A stretch of 64,000 bases of DNA from Mariannaea sp. PMI_226 (taxonomy: Eukaryota; Ascomycota; Sordariomycetes; Hypocreales; Nectriaceae). The position numbers and the translations under genes are program-made. Shown piece after piece: positions 34,227 to 46,100 of the stretch. The notes beneath the pieces were generated by a model that made no database searches, was not told the origin of the DNA, and saw nothing but the letters and a program-made list of their open reading frames with translations. Where the stretch lies: contig JANFOG010000002.1 of NCBI GenBank assembly GCA_024336345.1, positions 3,968,001 to 4,032,000 of the forward strand, in the 5' to 3' direction. Position 1 is the stretch's first letter, and each line of letters opens with the position of its first letter.

Positions 34227-35333
34227 GATCAAATAGAAGAACTGAAAACGAAGTATCGACCAAGCTCAAATTGCACAACACAGGATGATGGCAGTTTGTG
34301 GGAAGGTCCAGAAGGCACAGCAAAGGGTGAAGAATGGAAGTTGCAGTGACCAGTCTTGCAGTCCCAAACAAAAGGCGGATCGAACAAGGGATTAGTACCC
34401 ATGGCGTCGCCGCGTTCTTCAATGTGGGACTTGGCTGTCAAGGACGTGTTCCACGGCGTGTTCTACCGCGTAGAGACGCGAACCGACCGCGATATTCCAT
34501 TAAAGTCGTGGTCTGTGCTGTGTGCTTCGGGACGCGCCACGAGCCACACTCCACAAGCCACGCCAGTGCCCCGTTCTGGCGACAAGCTGCAGGCTCCTTT
34601 TTTTTTTTTTGGTCGTGTCACATCGTGTTATGCTGACGATTGGATGGGAGAGCCCGTCACGGAAGGTCGGTCCCCTGCATCTCGGATATGGCGCTGGAGC
34701 TCCATCTTCCGTGCCAAGGGGCACAGCCAACAAGTACAGACAAATAGTGGTAACTATTAATATTGGGATGCTCCGCTTTCCCTTCCCATAAGGGTAGGCA
34801 CTTCATTGGTTTCTCCGACGATTGTAGGCTACTCCGTATTGGATTTTTCATTCCTTTGCCCTGCCCATGTGGTAGTTGTGTGAACCTACCTTACGGCCAG
34901 CGGCTGAGCTTTATTGGTCACTTGTAGTGGTACTAGTTACCTAGGGAAGTACCGAATCGGGTAGTCCTCACCCTTCGTCATATGTAAACCCGATCTTCAT
35001 GCCTCCCGCAACAACTTCAAATCTGGGGTTCTGATGGCATCAATCTACACTTGTGAATAAAGTAGCATTTGACCCCTCATTGTCTTGACATTTGTAAATA
35101 GCGCAGCCAGCTTTCTTATGGCGTCTAGCGCCCTTGTATGACCGCTCTCAAGTATATGTATTGCGTCATTGGCTCTTCGCCAACTTACCATATTTTCCTC
35201 TATTCACATTTGAAGGCTCAAGCTGTGTGTCTTTCGTGGCCTTTCTTCCTCATCTTGCCTGTTACTGTATCTATTTTCAAAAGCAAGTTTTGCGCCCACA
35301 ACGTCGTGCATTTGCTAGACATCCTTAATCAAG
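34227..35333. promoter_or_regulatory. Divergent promoter region of cdc6 and the TspO-like gene
   Basis: About 1.1 kb. Near cdc6, CGCG-containing elements cluster at 34466..34492, including ACGCGAA at 34476..34482. A T12 run lies near 34598 and a TACTCCGTA motif at 34830..34838. No gene is seen. Confidence 0.45.
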
Positions 35334-36045
35334 ATGACGACTTTTATCCCGTCACTCACTCTGCCTTCGGCGGTGTTCCTCAATCCAGCAGTTTCTGTTC
35401 TGCTCCCCATTGGACTGGGAATTGCTTCCGGCCTCAGCGCCACACGTAAGCTTCATCTATCACGAATAACTTCTATTCCCTATGCTTGGCTGACTCTGAA
35501 CCCGTCGTTCGCTCCCAGAGACCCAAGATACCTACCTCTCTCTGAAGAAGCCCAAATTTTACCCGCCCCCGTGGGTGTTTGGTCCTGTGTGGACCGTCTT
35601 ATATGGGTAAAATCGCTTGGCATATTCCTCCTTATTTCTATCTGTTCCTGACTGACCAATGTATACCCCCAGTCTTATGGGTTACACTGCCTACCGTGCT
35701 ACCTTCAATGGCCTGTCTCCCTTGAATTCTCCCGAGACCCTCAAGGCAGCCCATCACGGCATGACCCTGTATACAATACAGCTCGGCCTAAACCTCATCT
35801 GGACTCCTCTGTTCTTCGGCTTCAATCGCCCCATCATGGCGACAGTTGATATCATTAGTCTCCTGGGCGTCAACGGCTATCTGACCTATGTTTGGAGCAC
35901 TGTCGACCCAGTGGCCAGCTTATGCCAAATTCCGTATCTTGCCTGGCTTACGTTCGCGACCTACCTCTGCACCACCATCAGCTCCTTGAACAACTGGGAC
36001 CTGGCTTCGAATGCAGCCAGGGAGCAGAGTAAAAAGCAGCAGTAA
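35334..36045 (+). CDS. TspO/MBR-family membrane protein (peripheral benzodiazepine receptor-like)
   Basis: A 190-residue polytopic membrane protein from exons 35334..35445, 35519..35606 and 35673..36045. It carries the family signature KPKFYPPPWVFGPVWTVLYG followed by LMGYTAYR, and about five hydrophobic segments, the usual TspO fold. Other hallmarks are YTIQLGLNLIWTPLFFGFNR and YLTYVWSTVDPVASLCQIPYLAWLTFATYL. TspO proteins bind tetrapyrroles and sterols; in animals they sit in the outer mitochondrial membrane and in some fungi and plants they relate to stress or light responses. Splice joins are SAT-QTQDTYLS and TVLYG-LMGYTAYR, each restoring the conserved run. S. cerevisiae lacks this family, while many filamentous ascomycetes have one copy. 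Ligand and location here are unknown. Confidence 0.9.
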
Positions 36046-36406
36046 TGAATTGTCATTGTTGGCCAATGGCGGACCTGACTTCTCACTGATTATGCTACTG
36101 CACAAACAAAACTAAATATGTTTGATAAATTCCAATGCTGATGTCAACTTCAGCTTGATCTTTTCTGTCTAATAATTGATATCCTTCCTCAACCCTCTTT
36201 TCGAAATTATAAAGAATGAAGTAGTCGTGATCATAACGTAACCAACCCTTTTTTTTCGGTGCCAGCCCCCTTCAGATTTTTAATATTTGTAGCCAAAAAT
36301 TATAAACGGATGCCTCATCAAATGAACCGCCTCTAGTCATCGCTGAAATTATCACGATTCCGGCGACTGAAAAAAAAAACAACCAAACTCCTCTTCCACT
36401 GATGAT

Positions 36407-37465
36407 TTATTTGAACGTCAAGCAGCGTTTCAGCCCGTCGTATATAATGAAAATGAATGCAGAACTGGGTGCCGATCGCAGACAAGTTACGCCACACCCA
36501 CGATACAACCCGCGAAGTCCGTGCTGTTGCCAAAGAGCGGCACCCTCATTCCAGAAAGTCCGCTTCTCAGCGAGTCCTCCTAGAGGAACGGTCTGCATAC
36601 GAGATTTGATAGTGTCGGCGGGGAAAAATAAAAAGTTGTACGAAACACCCGCTGATGCTCCTGCAACTGCTTGTTGCCAGAGAGGCAGCGGAGTGGCTAG
36701 AATCTTATCCTTCTCGGACTGAGACATGGCATCTTTGGTCTTGAGTTGGTAAAACATTTTCGTTACCGTCTCTTTAGCCCCAAACCAAGCAGAGCCACCA
36801 CCGGCCTCTCTAATCAGAGTTCCGAGCTGACCATGCCAAAAGCCGCGTATGCCCTCGTGATGGAAGACTGCTCTGATGACAGGAAGAGGGCGCAGCGGCG
36901 TCCCCGTGGATCCATCAGGTAGCATAGGAGCTTGGATCTTGCATTTGACGAGCTCGATTGGAGTAAGGACAAATGAAGTAAGTGCCCCGGCGAATGCGCC
37001 AGTCACCCAGAGGTCAGGAAGTGAGAGGCCTTTGTCACGAGATGCCAACCCACTCATGAAGTAGAGCTCGCGTCCCAGGCTCTCAAAGAGGAACAGACTG
37101 CTCGTTTCGGCTGCGGCACCTACTACAGGAGCACTAATACCTCGATACAGCCCCAGTATGCCATCACTTTGTATCGACTGCCGAAAGCAATCCAAGGGAC
37201 CGCTATATCGAAGGGGAAGATGATCAGGTTGGCTCTGTAGTCGGACCTTGACAGTATCAAATGGATACTCGATATATTTGCCAAATGCTCCAGCGATCTG
37301 CCAATCCAAATTCGTTAATATAAAGGGAATTGCCTGAAGAGTGGGGTCACCTACCGAACCACAAACAACATCTTCGATAGCCTCCATGACCGCTGAACGG
37401 CCCTTGAGCGTCAGCTCAGGAGTATGCGGGGATGTAACCTCAGCTGCAACGGGACTTGGTTCCAT
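36407..37465 (-). CDS. Mitochondrial carrier, ornithine transporter type (ARG-13/ORT1-like)
   Basis: A 333-residue SLC25 carrier from exons 37355..37465 and 36407..37297, joined as [19 protein letters not shown]. It has the three carrier repeats with signatures [16 protein letters not shown] and PADTIKSR, each at the end of an odd-numbered helix. The blocks [54 protein letters not shown] and [15 protein letters not shown] match the Neurospora ARG-13 and yeast Ort1 type, which exchange mitochondrial ornithine and arginine-pathway intermediates across the inner membrane. The N-terminal 35 residues are polar and variable. It is convergent with the TspO-like gene. Substrate is inferred from sequence resemblance only; a related basic amino acid carrier is the alternative. 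Confidence 0.85.
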   Translation of the reverse strand: MEPSPVAAEVTSPHTPELTLKGRSAVMEAIEDVVCGSVGDPTLQAIPFILTNLDWQIAGAFGKYIEYPFDTVKVRLQSQPDHLPLRYSGPLDCFRQSIQSDGILGLYRGISAPVVGAAAETSSLFLFESLGRELYFMSGLASRDKGLSLPDLWVTGAFAGALTSFVLTPIELVKCKIQAPMLPDGSTGTPLRPLPVIRAVFHHEGIRGFWHGQLGTLIREAGGGSAWFGAKETVTKMFYQLKTKDAMSQSEKDKILATPLPLWQQAVAGASAGVSYNFLFFPADTIKSRMQTVPLGGLAEKRTFWNEGAALWQQHGLRGLYRGCGVTCLRSAPSSAFIFIIYDGLKRCLTFK

Positions 37466-39549
37466 TTTGAGCAGGGTAGTAAGAGAGAATAGTGAGGAGG
37501 AATCGGACCTTGAGGGAGCAAAGAATATCGTAGGAAATGGCGAGAAAGGGAGGACAAGGAGGTGAAAGGGGCGGTGTCCTCAGCAAACGTATTCGAGGGG
37601 CTCGTGACGAGGGGCAGATATGTATGAGTGAGGAGCACTTCCAGGAGCGCAATTGGTGAGACACTTTGCGGGGATCGTCCTAGTTTGTCGAAGCTGTCCA
37701 AAGGAAATACGTATTATGTGCGAGGGGTAACCCAAGTGTGTTGTCAGCGGGCGCACCAACACCGAGATTCTAGGGTTTTCGCACGAGAGTGTCTGAGGGG
37801 AGGGGGCAGCACGGCCAGAGAAAGCAGTACCTCAGCACATTCTGAGCGCACGACGAGGCGAAAAGGTGAGATAAATGGAAGATAGGTGGGCCTTTTTGGG
37901 GGGGATGGGGAGAAGGAGAACAATGAGCAAGGTATGCTGGGACCCGAGAGAGGGGGTGTTCAAAACCCACACGCCCTATGTTGCAGTATAGCACAAGCAG
38001 GTAGCAAAGTAAAAGCCTGGCTTGGGTGTGCTTAACGTCCCTCCTCCCTCTCAGTCCAGGTCCCGACAGGTGAGTGGGCTTGCGACATAAAACTACCGCT
38101 CGTAATGAGAACTGCGCAGAGAGTTGGGGGAGTGGATGAAAGGACGTTACTTTGACGTTGCAGCTTGCCGACGCCACTCGAAACAAGCAAAAATTTCTTA
38201 TCGGCTTATCGAGGAGGCATGTGACATCAGTTGCCCCGCTATTCCTGCCCTATTGTTACCTTACAGCCAATCGGCTTTTACAATTGCCAGGTACACAGTT
38301 ATCTGATCGTCCGTGCATGCCATTTCAGTCGGGTTCCTTTTTTTTTTTTTTTCCCCTTCTTCAGCGGGTGGGCAAGGAAAAAGGCGAGGGGCAAGCCGGG
38401 GTCGGATACAGCCTTTACAGGGGGGTTAGAGGAGCTGTCGAAGTAGTTTCTTCAGGCAACAATCACAATCCTCCGGGGGGGCCTGTCTAATTCTAATTGG
38501 GAAGATTTCCGAGTTTATTGGCCTCACAAGAGGAGCCTGACTCCCTGCTAGCGTCATGCACCTTGATCAACAGATTGATTAGATAAATTTTCATCATACT
38601 GAGGCTTTTTCAACATTTCGTCCACTTCCCGGAGTTATTGTACGTACAGGACTCCATACATGCTGCAGTTCGCTTTAAAACTGACGATTCATTCCGCGGC
38701 CTATCCCACTGAATTTAGCGCGCTGGGGCCAGACCCAACGTTAGTCCACCAATTGCCAGAGATGGCCTGAGGACGGCAGGTTAGGGCTTCAGAGCAACAG
38801 CGATCGATCCAGCAGTGACACCATGGATCAAACGGCTCAACGTGCATATAGAGCACAGAAATCTCAAACTCGGCCAATTGCGTAATGGCACTAAAGGCTG
38901 CTGGGGCTAGAAAAAAAAAAGACATGTCTCGGGCCGGGCCAGAGGAACATTGATAACTCAGTCCTTATTGCCAAGTTCTCATAGGCACGTTGAAGATGGA
39001 GGTGGTTCTTCCAGATCACCAACTCATCTCAAACGCATTCGGGTTCACACTGTTGCACAAAACGGGGTTCACTACAAGGGACATCATCATAAGATGGGTT
39101 GGTTCCTTGTTAGCTTGCGCGAATTCCAAGTACGTGTGAACGGTGCTGGGATGCATATTCGCCATAACACTGAAACCCACCTAGCTGAGTCCGCAGATGA
39201 AAGTATTTGTCAGGAGGTAATGTTTTTATACAAACCCTCTTCGGATGGTATTCATGCTCATGCTCATGCACAGTCAGCCCCCCTGCAGCCAGGGTCTTGT
39301 TTACTAGCCAAAGGAAATTGCTGACAACTGCCGGTGCCTCAAATCATGTATGGCGCAAATTCGGCATCGGAAAAAAGTATTAACCGATCCTACGTTTGTA
39401 GCGTGATGCTTAATGGAAAGTGGGGTCCACCGCGTTGAATCGCGCCCAGACGCGTCAGGTTCCTCCAGTCAGATCAATTAAGACCAGGACTTGCTTGCTC
39501 GTCATTGCTGCCCCGTGGAATATTGCATCCGACTCACATAACCTGCAAA
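37466..39549. promoter_or_regulatory. Divergent promoter region of the ornithine carrier and thymidylate synthase
   Basis: About 2.1 kb. It has a T14 run near 38340 and an ACGCGT box close to the thymidylate synthase start. A 124-codon plus-strand frame (38950..39324) shows no coding character. No gene is recognised. Confidence 0.45.
39450..39455. promoter_or_regulatory. MluI cell-cycle box (ACGCGT) upstream of thymidylate synthase
   Basis: A perfect ACGCGTCA lies about 95 bases before the thymidylate synthase ATG, with further CGCG elements at 39431 and 39441. The MCB element binds the MBF complex and drives G1/S transcription of the same gene in budding yeast. Presence is seen; use is inference. 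Confidence 0.55.
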
Positions 39550-40619
39550 ATGACAGTGCCTCAAACGATTCCAACTGAGCAGCCCTCAAAGGGCTCATCC
39601 CCCGCAGTTAATCATGAGGAGCATCAATATTTAGATCTCGTTCGTGAAATCATGAATGACGGCGAGAAGCGACCAGACCGGTATGTGCTTCAGCTCACCC
39701 AAATGAATCAAGCGAATGTATACCAATTTTGGACACCAAGCTGACATAGTTTCCCTGTAGAACTGGTACTGGCACATACTCAATTTTCGCTCCCCGACCC
39801 CTCAAGTTCGCTCTCAACAACAATAGCACTCCCATCCTGCCCCTCCTCACCACAAAACGTGTCTTTACTCGTGCCGTCATCGCCGAGCTTCTCTGGTTCA
39901 TTGAGGGCAACACCAACTCAAAGGCCCTGAGCGAAGCTGGTGTCAAAATCTGGGACGGAAATGGCTCACGCGAATTCCTCGACAACCTTGGTCTGACCCA
40001 TCGTGAAGAGGGCGATCTCGGTCCCGTCTATGGCTTCCAGTGGCGACACTTTGGTGCCGAGTACGTTGATTACAAGACAGACTACACTGGTCAGGGTGTC
40101 GACCAGCTTGCCGACCTCATCCATAAGCTTCGAACTAACCCTCACGATCGCCGTCTCATCCTATCGGCTTGGAACCCTGCCGATCTTCGCAAGATGGTCC
40201 TGCCACCCTGCCATATGTTTGCCCAGTTCTACGTCTCTTATCCGCGCCAGAGGGGTCAGTCGGAAGATTCTGATTCGCCCAAACCAAAGGGCCACTTACA
40301 CTGCCAGCTCTACCAACGGTCTTGCGATATGGGACTTGGCGTCCCCTTCAATATTGCTAGCTACGCCTTGCTTACTCACATGATTGCCCACGTCTGCGAT
40401 CTTGTTCCCGGCAGCCTCACACACGTCATGGGTGACGCCCACGTATATTTGGACCATGTTGATGCTCTCAATATCCAGTTGGAGCGCGAACCACGACAGT
40501 TCCCTGAGCTAGAAATTGGTCGTGAGAAAGGATGCAGCATTGACGGCTGGAAGGTTGAAGATTTCGTGATCAAGGGCTACGACCCTCACAAGACTATTGC
40601 GATGAAGATGTCGGTTTAG
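39550..40619 (+). CDS. Thymidylate synthase
   Basis: A 329-residue enzyme from exons 39550..39680 and 39761..40619. It methylates dUMP to dTMP using 5,10-methylene-tetrahydrofolate, the only de novo source of thymidylate. The splice rebuilds the start signature [18 protein letters not shown], with the phosphate-binding Arg. Other hallmarks are [34 protein letters not shown], the catalytic Cys in [13 protein letters not shown] (about residue 193), [20 protein letters not shown] and [13 protein letters not shown]. The branch site GCTGAC lies 20 bases before the acceptor. The insert [15 protein letters not shown] before [10 protein letters not shown] is typical of fungal enzymes. An in-frame ATG lies 15 codons upstream; the second was chosen because it matches the usual short N-terminus. 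A perfect MCB precedes the gene. Confidence 0.97.
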
Positions 40620-41044
40620 GCAGCATGAGGCAACTTTTTTTTTTTTCAAGTTTCAAGAATATGATGAGGGATGGGCCAATTGTTTATAGAATAGATGGCG
40701 TTGCTGGGATTTACGGACTGAGAACCGAGAACAAAAGGATCAAAGTCTAATCAATTTACCAATGCAGATATCCAAGCCTGCTACATTGCTGCATTCAAGC
40801 TTGGGAACGTCGTGGAATGCTGTGATATCACACAGATTTTGAGATAATAACAAACTATATTGGTGAACAAATTTGTGCATGTTAAGTAAAGATGTATTTA
40901 GTATTTACTAGATAATGTCATAAAATAACCCTAGTATACAAACATGATGGCGGAGGCCGGGAAACAATGCAAGAAACGACGTCCTCAACATCATGCTATT
41001 ATCTTGGAGCTCAGAAAAACCCAAGACCTCGTGATGCAAAATCC
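40620..41044. other. Convergent intergenic region
   Basis: A 425-base AT-rich stretch between the 3' ends of thymidylate synthase and shr3, with a T12 run at about 40636. No gene is seen. Confidence 0.5.
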
Positions 41045-41809
41045 TCACTGCTTCTTCTTATTAGCAGCCTTGCTGGGCGAGGGCTCCTTCTTCTCAGTAG
41101 CAGCCTTCTTCTCGGCGGCAATTGCCTCGTCATTCTCCTTCTTCTCGGCATACCACTGGCCAGCCTGGAGGACCAGGATACCGACGAGAACGAGAGCCAA
41201 GATAGTGTTGCTAGCAGAGAGAACCTTCAGAGTGTCCTCACGGCCGAGAATCAGCTCGCCTTCGGGTCCTGTATGAGTCTGGTCGCCATGCTCAGAATCA
41301 GCCCAGATATCAGCGTTGACAGTGCGGAGGCCCTTGACAATGTTGGCAACATAAACACCAAAGCCAATGATGTAGAGAATGAGGGAGGCGCCGTCAAAAA
41401 GGAAGTTGGCCTCGCTGGGGCGGAAGAGCTTGAAGAAGAAGCCAAGGAAGCCAATGGAGATGATGATGTGGAGCATGCGGCTGATTAGCGGCGGAGAGTG
41501 ATAGACGAATTTCAGGTGAGTTTCGAGGTGGTTCAGGAAATCAGTCGTGATGGGCTCCTTGGTCCAAAGGAGGGGGAAGTCGTAGGGAAAGGAAGCGAAC
41601 AGGACGCCGAGGAAGAAGCAGGTAGCTGTGAGCGCGGCAAGTTAGCGAACAGATTCTCCCCCTCCAGAAGAATAGTAAAATTTCATTTGCTTCCGGTGTT
41701 GATTTTGCGAAGACTTACGGGCGATGATCATGAAAGTCGCGAAAGAAGAGGTGCCATAGTAGTCCTTGGACTTGGTGGACTTGGACCAGTCGATGAAGCC
41801 ACCACTCAT
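41045..41809 (-). CDS. shr3: ER membrane packaging chaperone SHR3
   Basis: A 223-residue ER protein from exons 41719..41809 and 41045..41625, joined as FATFMIIA-PTCFFLGVLF. Shr3 keeps amino acid permeases folded and helps load them into COPII vesicles. There are four predicted membrane segments: FATFMIIAPTCFFLGVLFAS, ISRMLHIIISIGFLGFFFKL, DGASLILYIIGFGVYVANIV and NTILALVLVGILVLQAGQWY. The loop after the first has FPYDFPLLWTKEPITTDFLNH and VYHSPPLISRMLH, typical of Shr3. The hydrophilic Lys/Glu-rich cytosolic tail ends AANKKKQ; a KKXX-like basic end fits ER retention. Start and splice were set by the MSGGFIDW N-terminus and the conserved first helix. Confidence 0.92.
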
Positions 41810-43176
41810 TTTGGGCAAGGTAGACGAAGGGACGAGGCGACAAGTTGCGCTTATTTGTCTTGAGGTGCGATAGAGGGGTAGATTAACAAGCGACGAGAAG
41901 AGGTGTCGCAAATCAAGAAGCGCAATAGAAGAGTCAATGGGCGATCCAAATGACGACTATTATCGGGATGCCTTCAAGAGATTCGCTGGATGGTTTGCGA
42001 AAGAGGGATTGAGAGGGGGGGAAGAGAAGCAGAACGAAGACAGCTGGAAGAAGTTCGAGTATATTTTGTGGGGCTCAACTACTCCATATCCGTCGGGCAC
42101 TCCGCAGCCTGTTTGTCTTCTTTGCTGAAGGTCTGAGTGGTACGTACACCTGCGGCTGCAGGTACCTCCAGCCTGGTCGGGGTCACTGACGTGTGGGAAG
42201 TACCTGGGCCCATGTGGTCATGTCCAGAGGCCAGCCGTGACCTTCCACTTTGGTGGTAGGCGGGGGGAAAGAGCAGGTTCCCGCCTGCCAATGCGGGGTT
42301 TCTGAGTGGCTGGCCACACCTAATATGGTCCCACTTTCCGGCGGAAGAGGTAAGATTGGAGATGCAGGGAGCTGCGACGAGCTTCTAGAAGCGCGGCTGA
42401 GAGATACCTCCTGTCGGTAGACAGTAGGTAGGTATGGATACATGGCCTGATATAGAAAGAATAGGAGAGATGGTACAAATAAGTCAACGAATAATTAACT
42501 CAACTATCACAAGGCAGTAGTCGTTATTACTTTGCTTTACTATTGCGATCACCTGACTTCAATTATCTCCCGGCCCAAATTCTAGCGTTTTGCTTGCACC
42601 GAAATTAGCTACCGAGCTTGCGCAGTGCAGGTGTTGGGTAAGGTACTATACCAACTGTACTCTGAAAGCCAAGATCTTTTCCCTTATCTGCGGAGTGAGC
42701 TATGACTGCAGCAGCACTGTATTATTCTCCGCAAAAAGAAAATGCCTGGGTGGAGATGGAGCGGAGAATGAAGCCCGTAATTGCGGATAAATATCATCAC
42801 ATCACATCACAATTACTACTTATTGTATGTACTGCTGAGTATGCCCCAAATTGAGTACTTGCCTTCGGAGCACGCACCTTGAGCGGCCGTGGCCTTGATA
42901 AGGACAATAGTAGTAAGACATGTGGCAAAATTAAAAAGGACAACCACAGGCGGAACTACCCAGATATGTCATCCCGCTATACTCAAGCATACAGCTTTAA
43001 GCGATCTTGAATGTCCAATGTGTTCCGTATTTTTTTTTTCATGCTCTTAGCCGTATTGTATTATAAATAGTAGGCAGGGTATCTCTGGTTTCGTAAATGT
43101 TATAAAAGGATGATCCAAATCCTTCGCCAGGTCCCGAATTCAACTCAACTCCTCGTTCCATCCAGATTTCACCAGC
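41810..43176. other. Intergenic region upstream of shr3 and downstream of rev1
   Basis: About 1.4 kb. It carries an AGGTAGGTA motif near 42424 and CATCA repeats near 42798. Short open frames show no coding character. No gene is recognised. Confidence 0.45.
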
Positions 43177-46100
43177 TCATATTTTCAGCGGTGCCATGCC
43201 CCTCTGTTTGATAGCTCTTTGCACTGCTTCTTTCACGCTCACAACCGACCGCCTCCAAGATTGCAGCCCATTGCCACTTCTCCCATCTTGTTCAACAACC
43301 AAATCCAACCACCGAACCAGCTTCATTGCCTTCTCCGTGTCACGTTCCTCCCGTATCACGCGCGTAAGGAACTTTTCCAGCACTTCCACATCACCACGAT
43401 GAGGGCCTTCTAGTTGGGTTTCCGTATGCCATGCGTCCAGCATCTCTTTGATTTCTTGGGTGGAACTTACACCGGATTTCGCAAACGTGACTTTCGAAGG
43501 TGCAACAGCAAATTGGATTCTTCGCTGTCCCCCAGGTAGCACGCTGTCTGGATCTGGCGTGCGATGTTTGCGCTCTGGTGCCTCAAGCCCAGACTTCTGT
43601 GCCATCCGCCGCCTCCGATGATCCGCAGTAATCTCTCTCCGCAGCTCTTCCGGCAGTTCAGAGAGAAACTCGGGGTCAAGCTCGTCGATGTCGATCAAGT
43701 CATCATTACCCTCTTTCGGATTCCGAAAACTGGTCTGTAAAAGTTCTGCTTGAGCTTCCACCGGCGGCTGAGGCCTCCCTAGCATATTCCGCAAGCTGCC
43801 TCGCTTTGAAGGTGTCGTTGGTTTCTTTTGCACCATGGATCGCCCCTTTCGAGGAGAAGCGCGCGGTGAAGGATCGTTCAACTTCCGGCCGTATTGTTCT
43901 AAGATCTCAGCCTTCATAGAATCAGGTAGTGCATTGAACACTTCTGGATCAACTTGGGATGGAAATATGTCCACTGGCATTGGACTTCCTGATCTAGATT
44001 TTGGGGCCAGACTCCCAGATCTGCTTCCAGATGCCTTTGGTTTTTGTGCCATCAGCTTACTACGAATGTCGCTTGGGAGCTCTGCTAGAACGGCAGGATC
44101 TGGATTGCTCGGAAGGATGAACTGAGTGCCTGCTACATTGAGTGGCGTCTTGGCTTTGCTGTCGCTCTGATATACCCTGGAGAGTGATATAGCAGGGTGA
44201 ACCTTTTGTTTTCTCGGCGTCAAAGGGTCATCGGTGATTGGATCTTGATCAATCTCTCGGCCTGGAGTTCCCCGGGGTTTTCTCAGACTACCAGTCTCAT
44301 CGATCGTATCAGTGTGAGACGGTTTTCTCGCAGGTGATGCCTTGACGAATGAAGGGAAGGCAAGCTTCCTTTGACTTCCTTCAGGCGCAGATGTATTTGA
44401 CTTGATAGGTTCCAGTTTTGTCATTTGAACTCCCAAGCCACGAAGGTCACCTGGGCTAAACTTAAGGGAGCGCAAGAGCGATACTGCCTCCTTGCCAATT
44501 ACCTGGTAGTCATGAGTGGCGACGCCAAATGAAGCGCTCTTATTAAACGTGTCGCATTTTCCGTGGCCGAGATGCTTCACCGGATCCAGGGGCGCGTCCA
44601 AAGCTCGTCTCATGATTTTCATGGTCAATTGTTTCCCTTTGACCTGCTCGTTGATAAGTCTCTTCTCAAGCTCCTTGCAGAGATTGTAGACAAATTCCTC
44701 CGCCTCTGGTTGGCTGATGAATCGTATCCCCCAGTTGACTTCTGCTGAGACCGATTTTCGGGGCGGTTGTTCCCCAACCTCGAGTCGGTCAATACCTCGA
44801 GAATAATCTCGTAATTTTTCGCTGGTCTTGGGGCCTAGGGCTGATGTAAGGCGTTCTTTCGAGATGTCCCTGATATCTCGGACACATGTAATACCTAGTT
44901 CCTCGAGTTTGCTGCTGATGCTGCGAGCAACTCCAGGGAGTTGTTCAACTTTCAGTTCTCCAATCATGCTTAGCACATCCTCTGGCTTCAGTTGATATTG
45001 GCCGGCGGGCTTGGCTTTTCTTAGCGCCACCTTGGCCTGTAATATGTTTCCGCCAATCCCAACCGAAACCTGGCATCCGGTCTTTGTTTTGATGTTATCG
45101 CGAAGGTCTCTTGCAATGAAATCTGCCATATCCTGCTCTCGCTTGATACTTTCATCTTCGGCTTCGGTTCCTTGGGAGCCGCTAGACGTCAATACCACCG
45201 TCGAAACGTCGATTAGTGCTTCGTCAACACTAACACTTTGCACAACACCTCCAATAGCCAAAATAGACTCATAAAAGAGACGGCTCGCGTCCTCATAAGC
45301 TGGGAAGTCGTATGGAAGAACTTTAATATTGGGACAGCACTCGAGAGCCCGTTTCATCCACATGCCATTTTTGACACCAAATTCCCGAGCCGGATAATTG
45401 CAGCTGGCAATTTCTGATCCTGCACCAGTGCTATGTGCAACCGCGGCTGGCTTGTCTGCATATTCTGGGTGACGCTTGAGGGAGACAGCACAAAAGAAGC
45501 TGTCGAAATCAACGTGAAGGATGTAGCGCCTTGCACCAGGGGGGCGCTTCACCTTGGGGATTGCCGAACCCTTCTCTGTTGCCAGCCGTTGCATTTTCGA
45601 TTTCAATTCAGCCTTCCAGGTGGAAAGGTGATGTAGGCGACTCTCGGAGTAAAATTGTTTTAAGAAGTCCGGATTAGCAGTTGAGGACTTCCGTATGTTC
45701 GGGTCTGACAATAACCAGGCATTGTGTTCTTCAGATGTCATTGGTTTGGAAGGATCTGCTGGTCCCTTCTTCTCAGCGACACCAGATTGGTCTGGTATAT
45801 GCGGAACTGGCGCAACTTGATTCACTTTGTCATCTACTAGCTGTTTGGCAGACTCTTTCGGTGCCAAGCGTAAGGGAGATACAAGCTCTCCTGTATCTGG
45901 GATGGTTGGTTTATGGTGTGATGAAAAAGTTGGGGTCTGCGCTTTTTCGATAAACTGGCTCAGACCTTGACTTGGGAGATTCCTTAGCTGACTGGTATAG
46001 AAGCTGTTCTCCGTCTGTTCTCGGTATCCTTGCTTAGGTTGAGGGGTGGATTGAGATATCCCTTTTTCACCATCAAACTTGAGGACTTTCTGTCTAGACC

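Noticed and set aside
38950..39324. 124-codon plus-strand frame
   Set aside because: His/Ser-rich, no recognisable motif, in a promoter region; codon pattern not like neighbouring genes.
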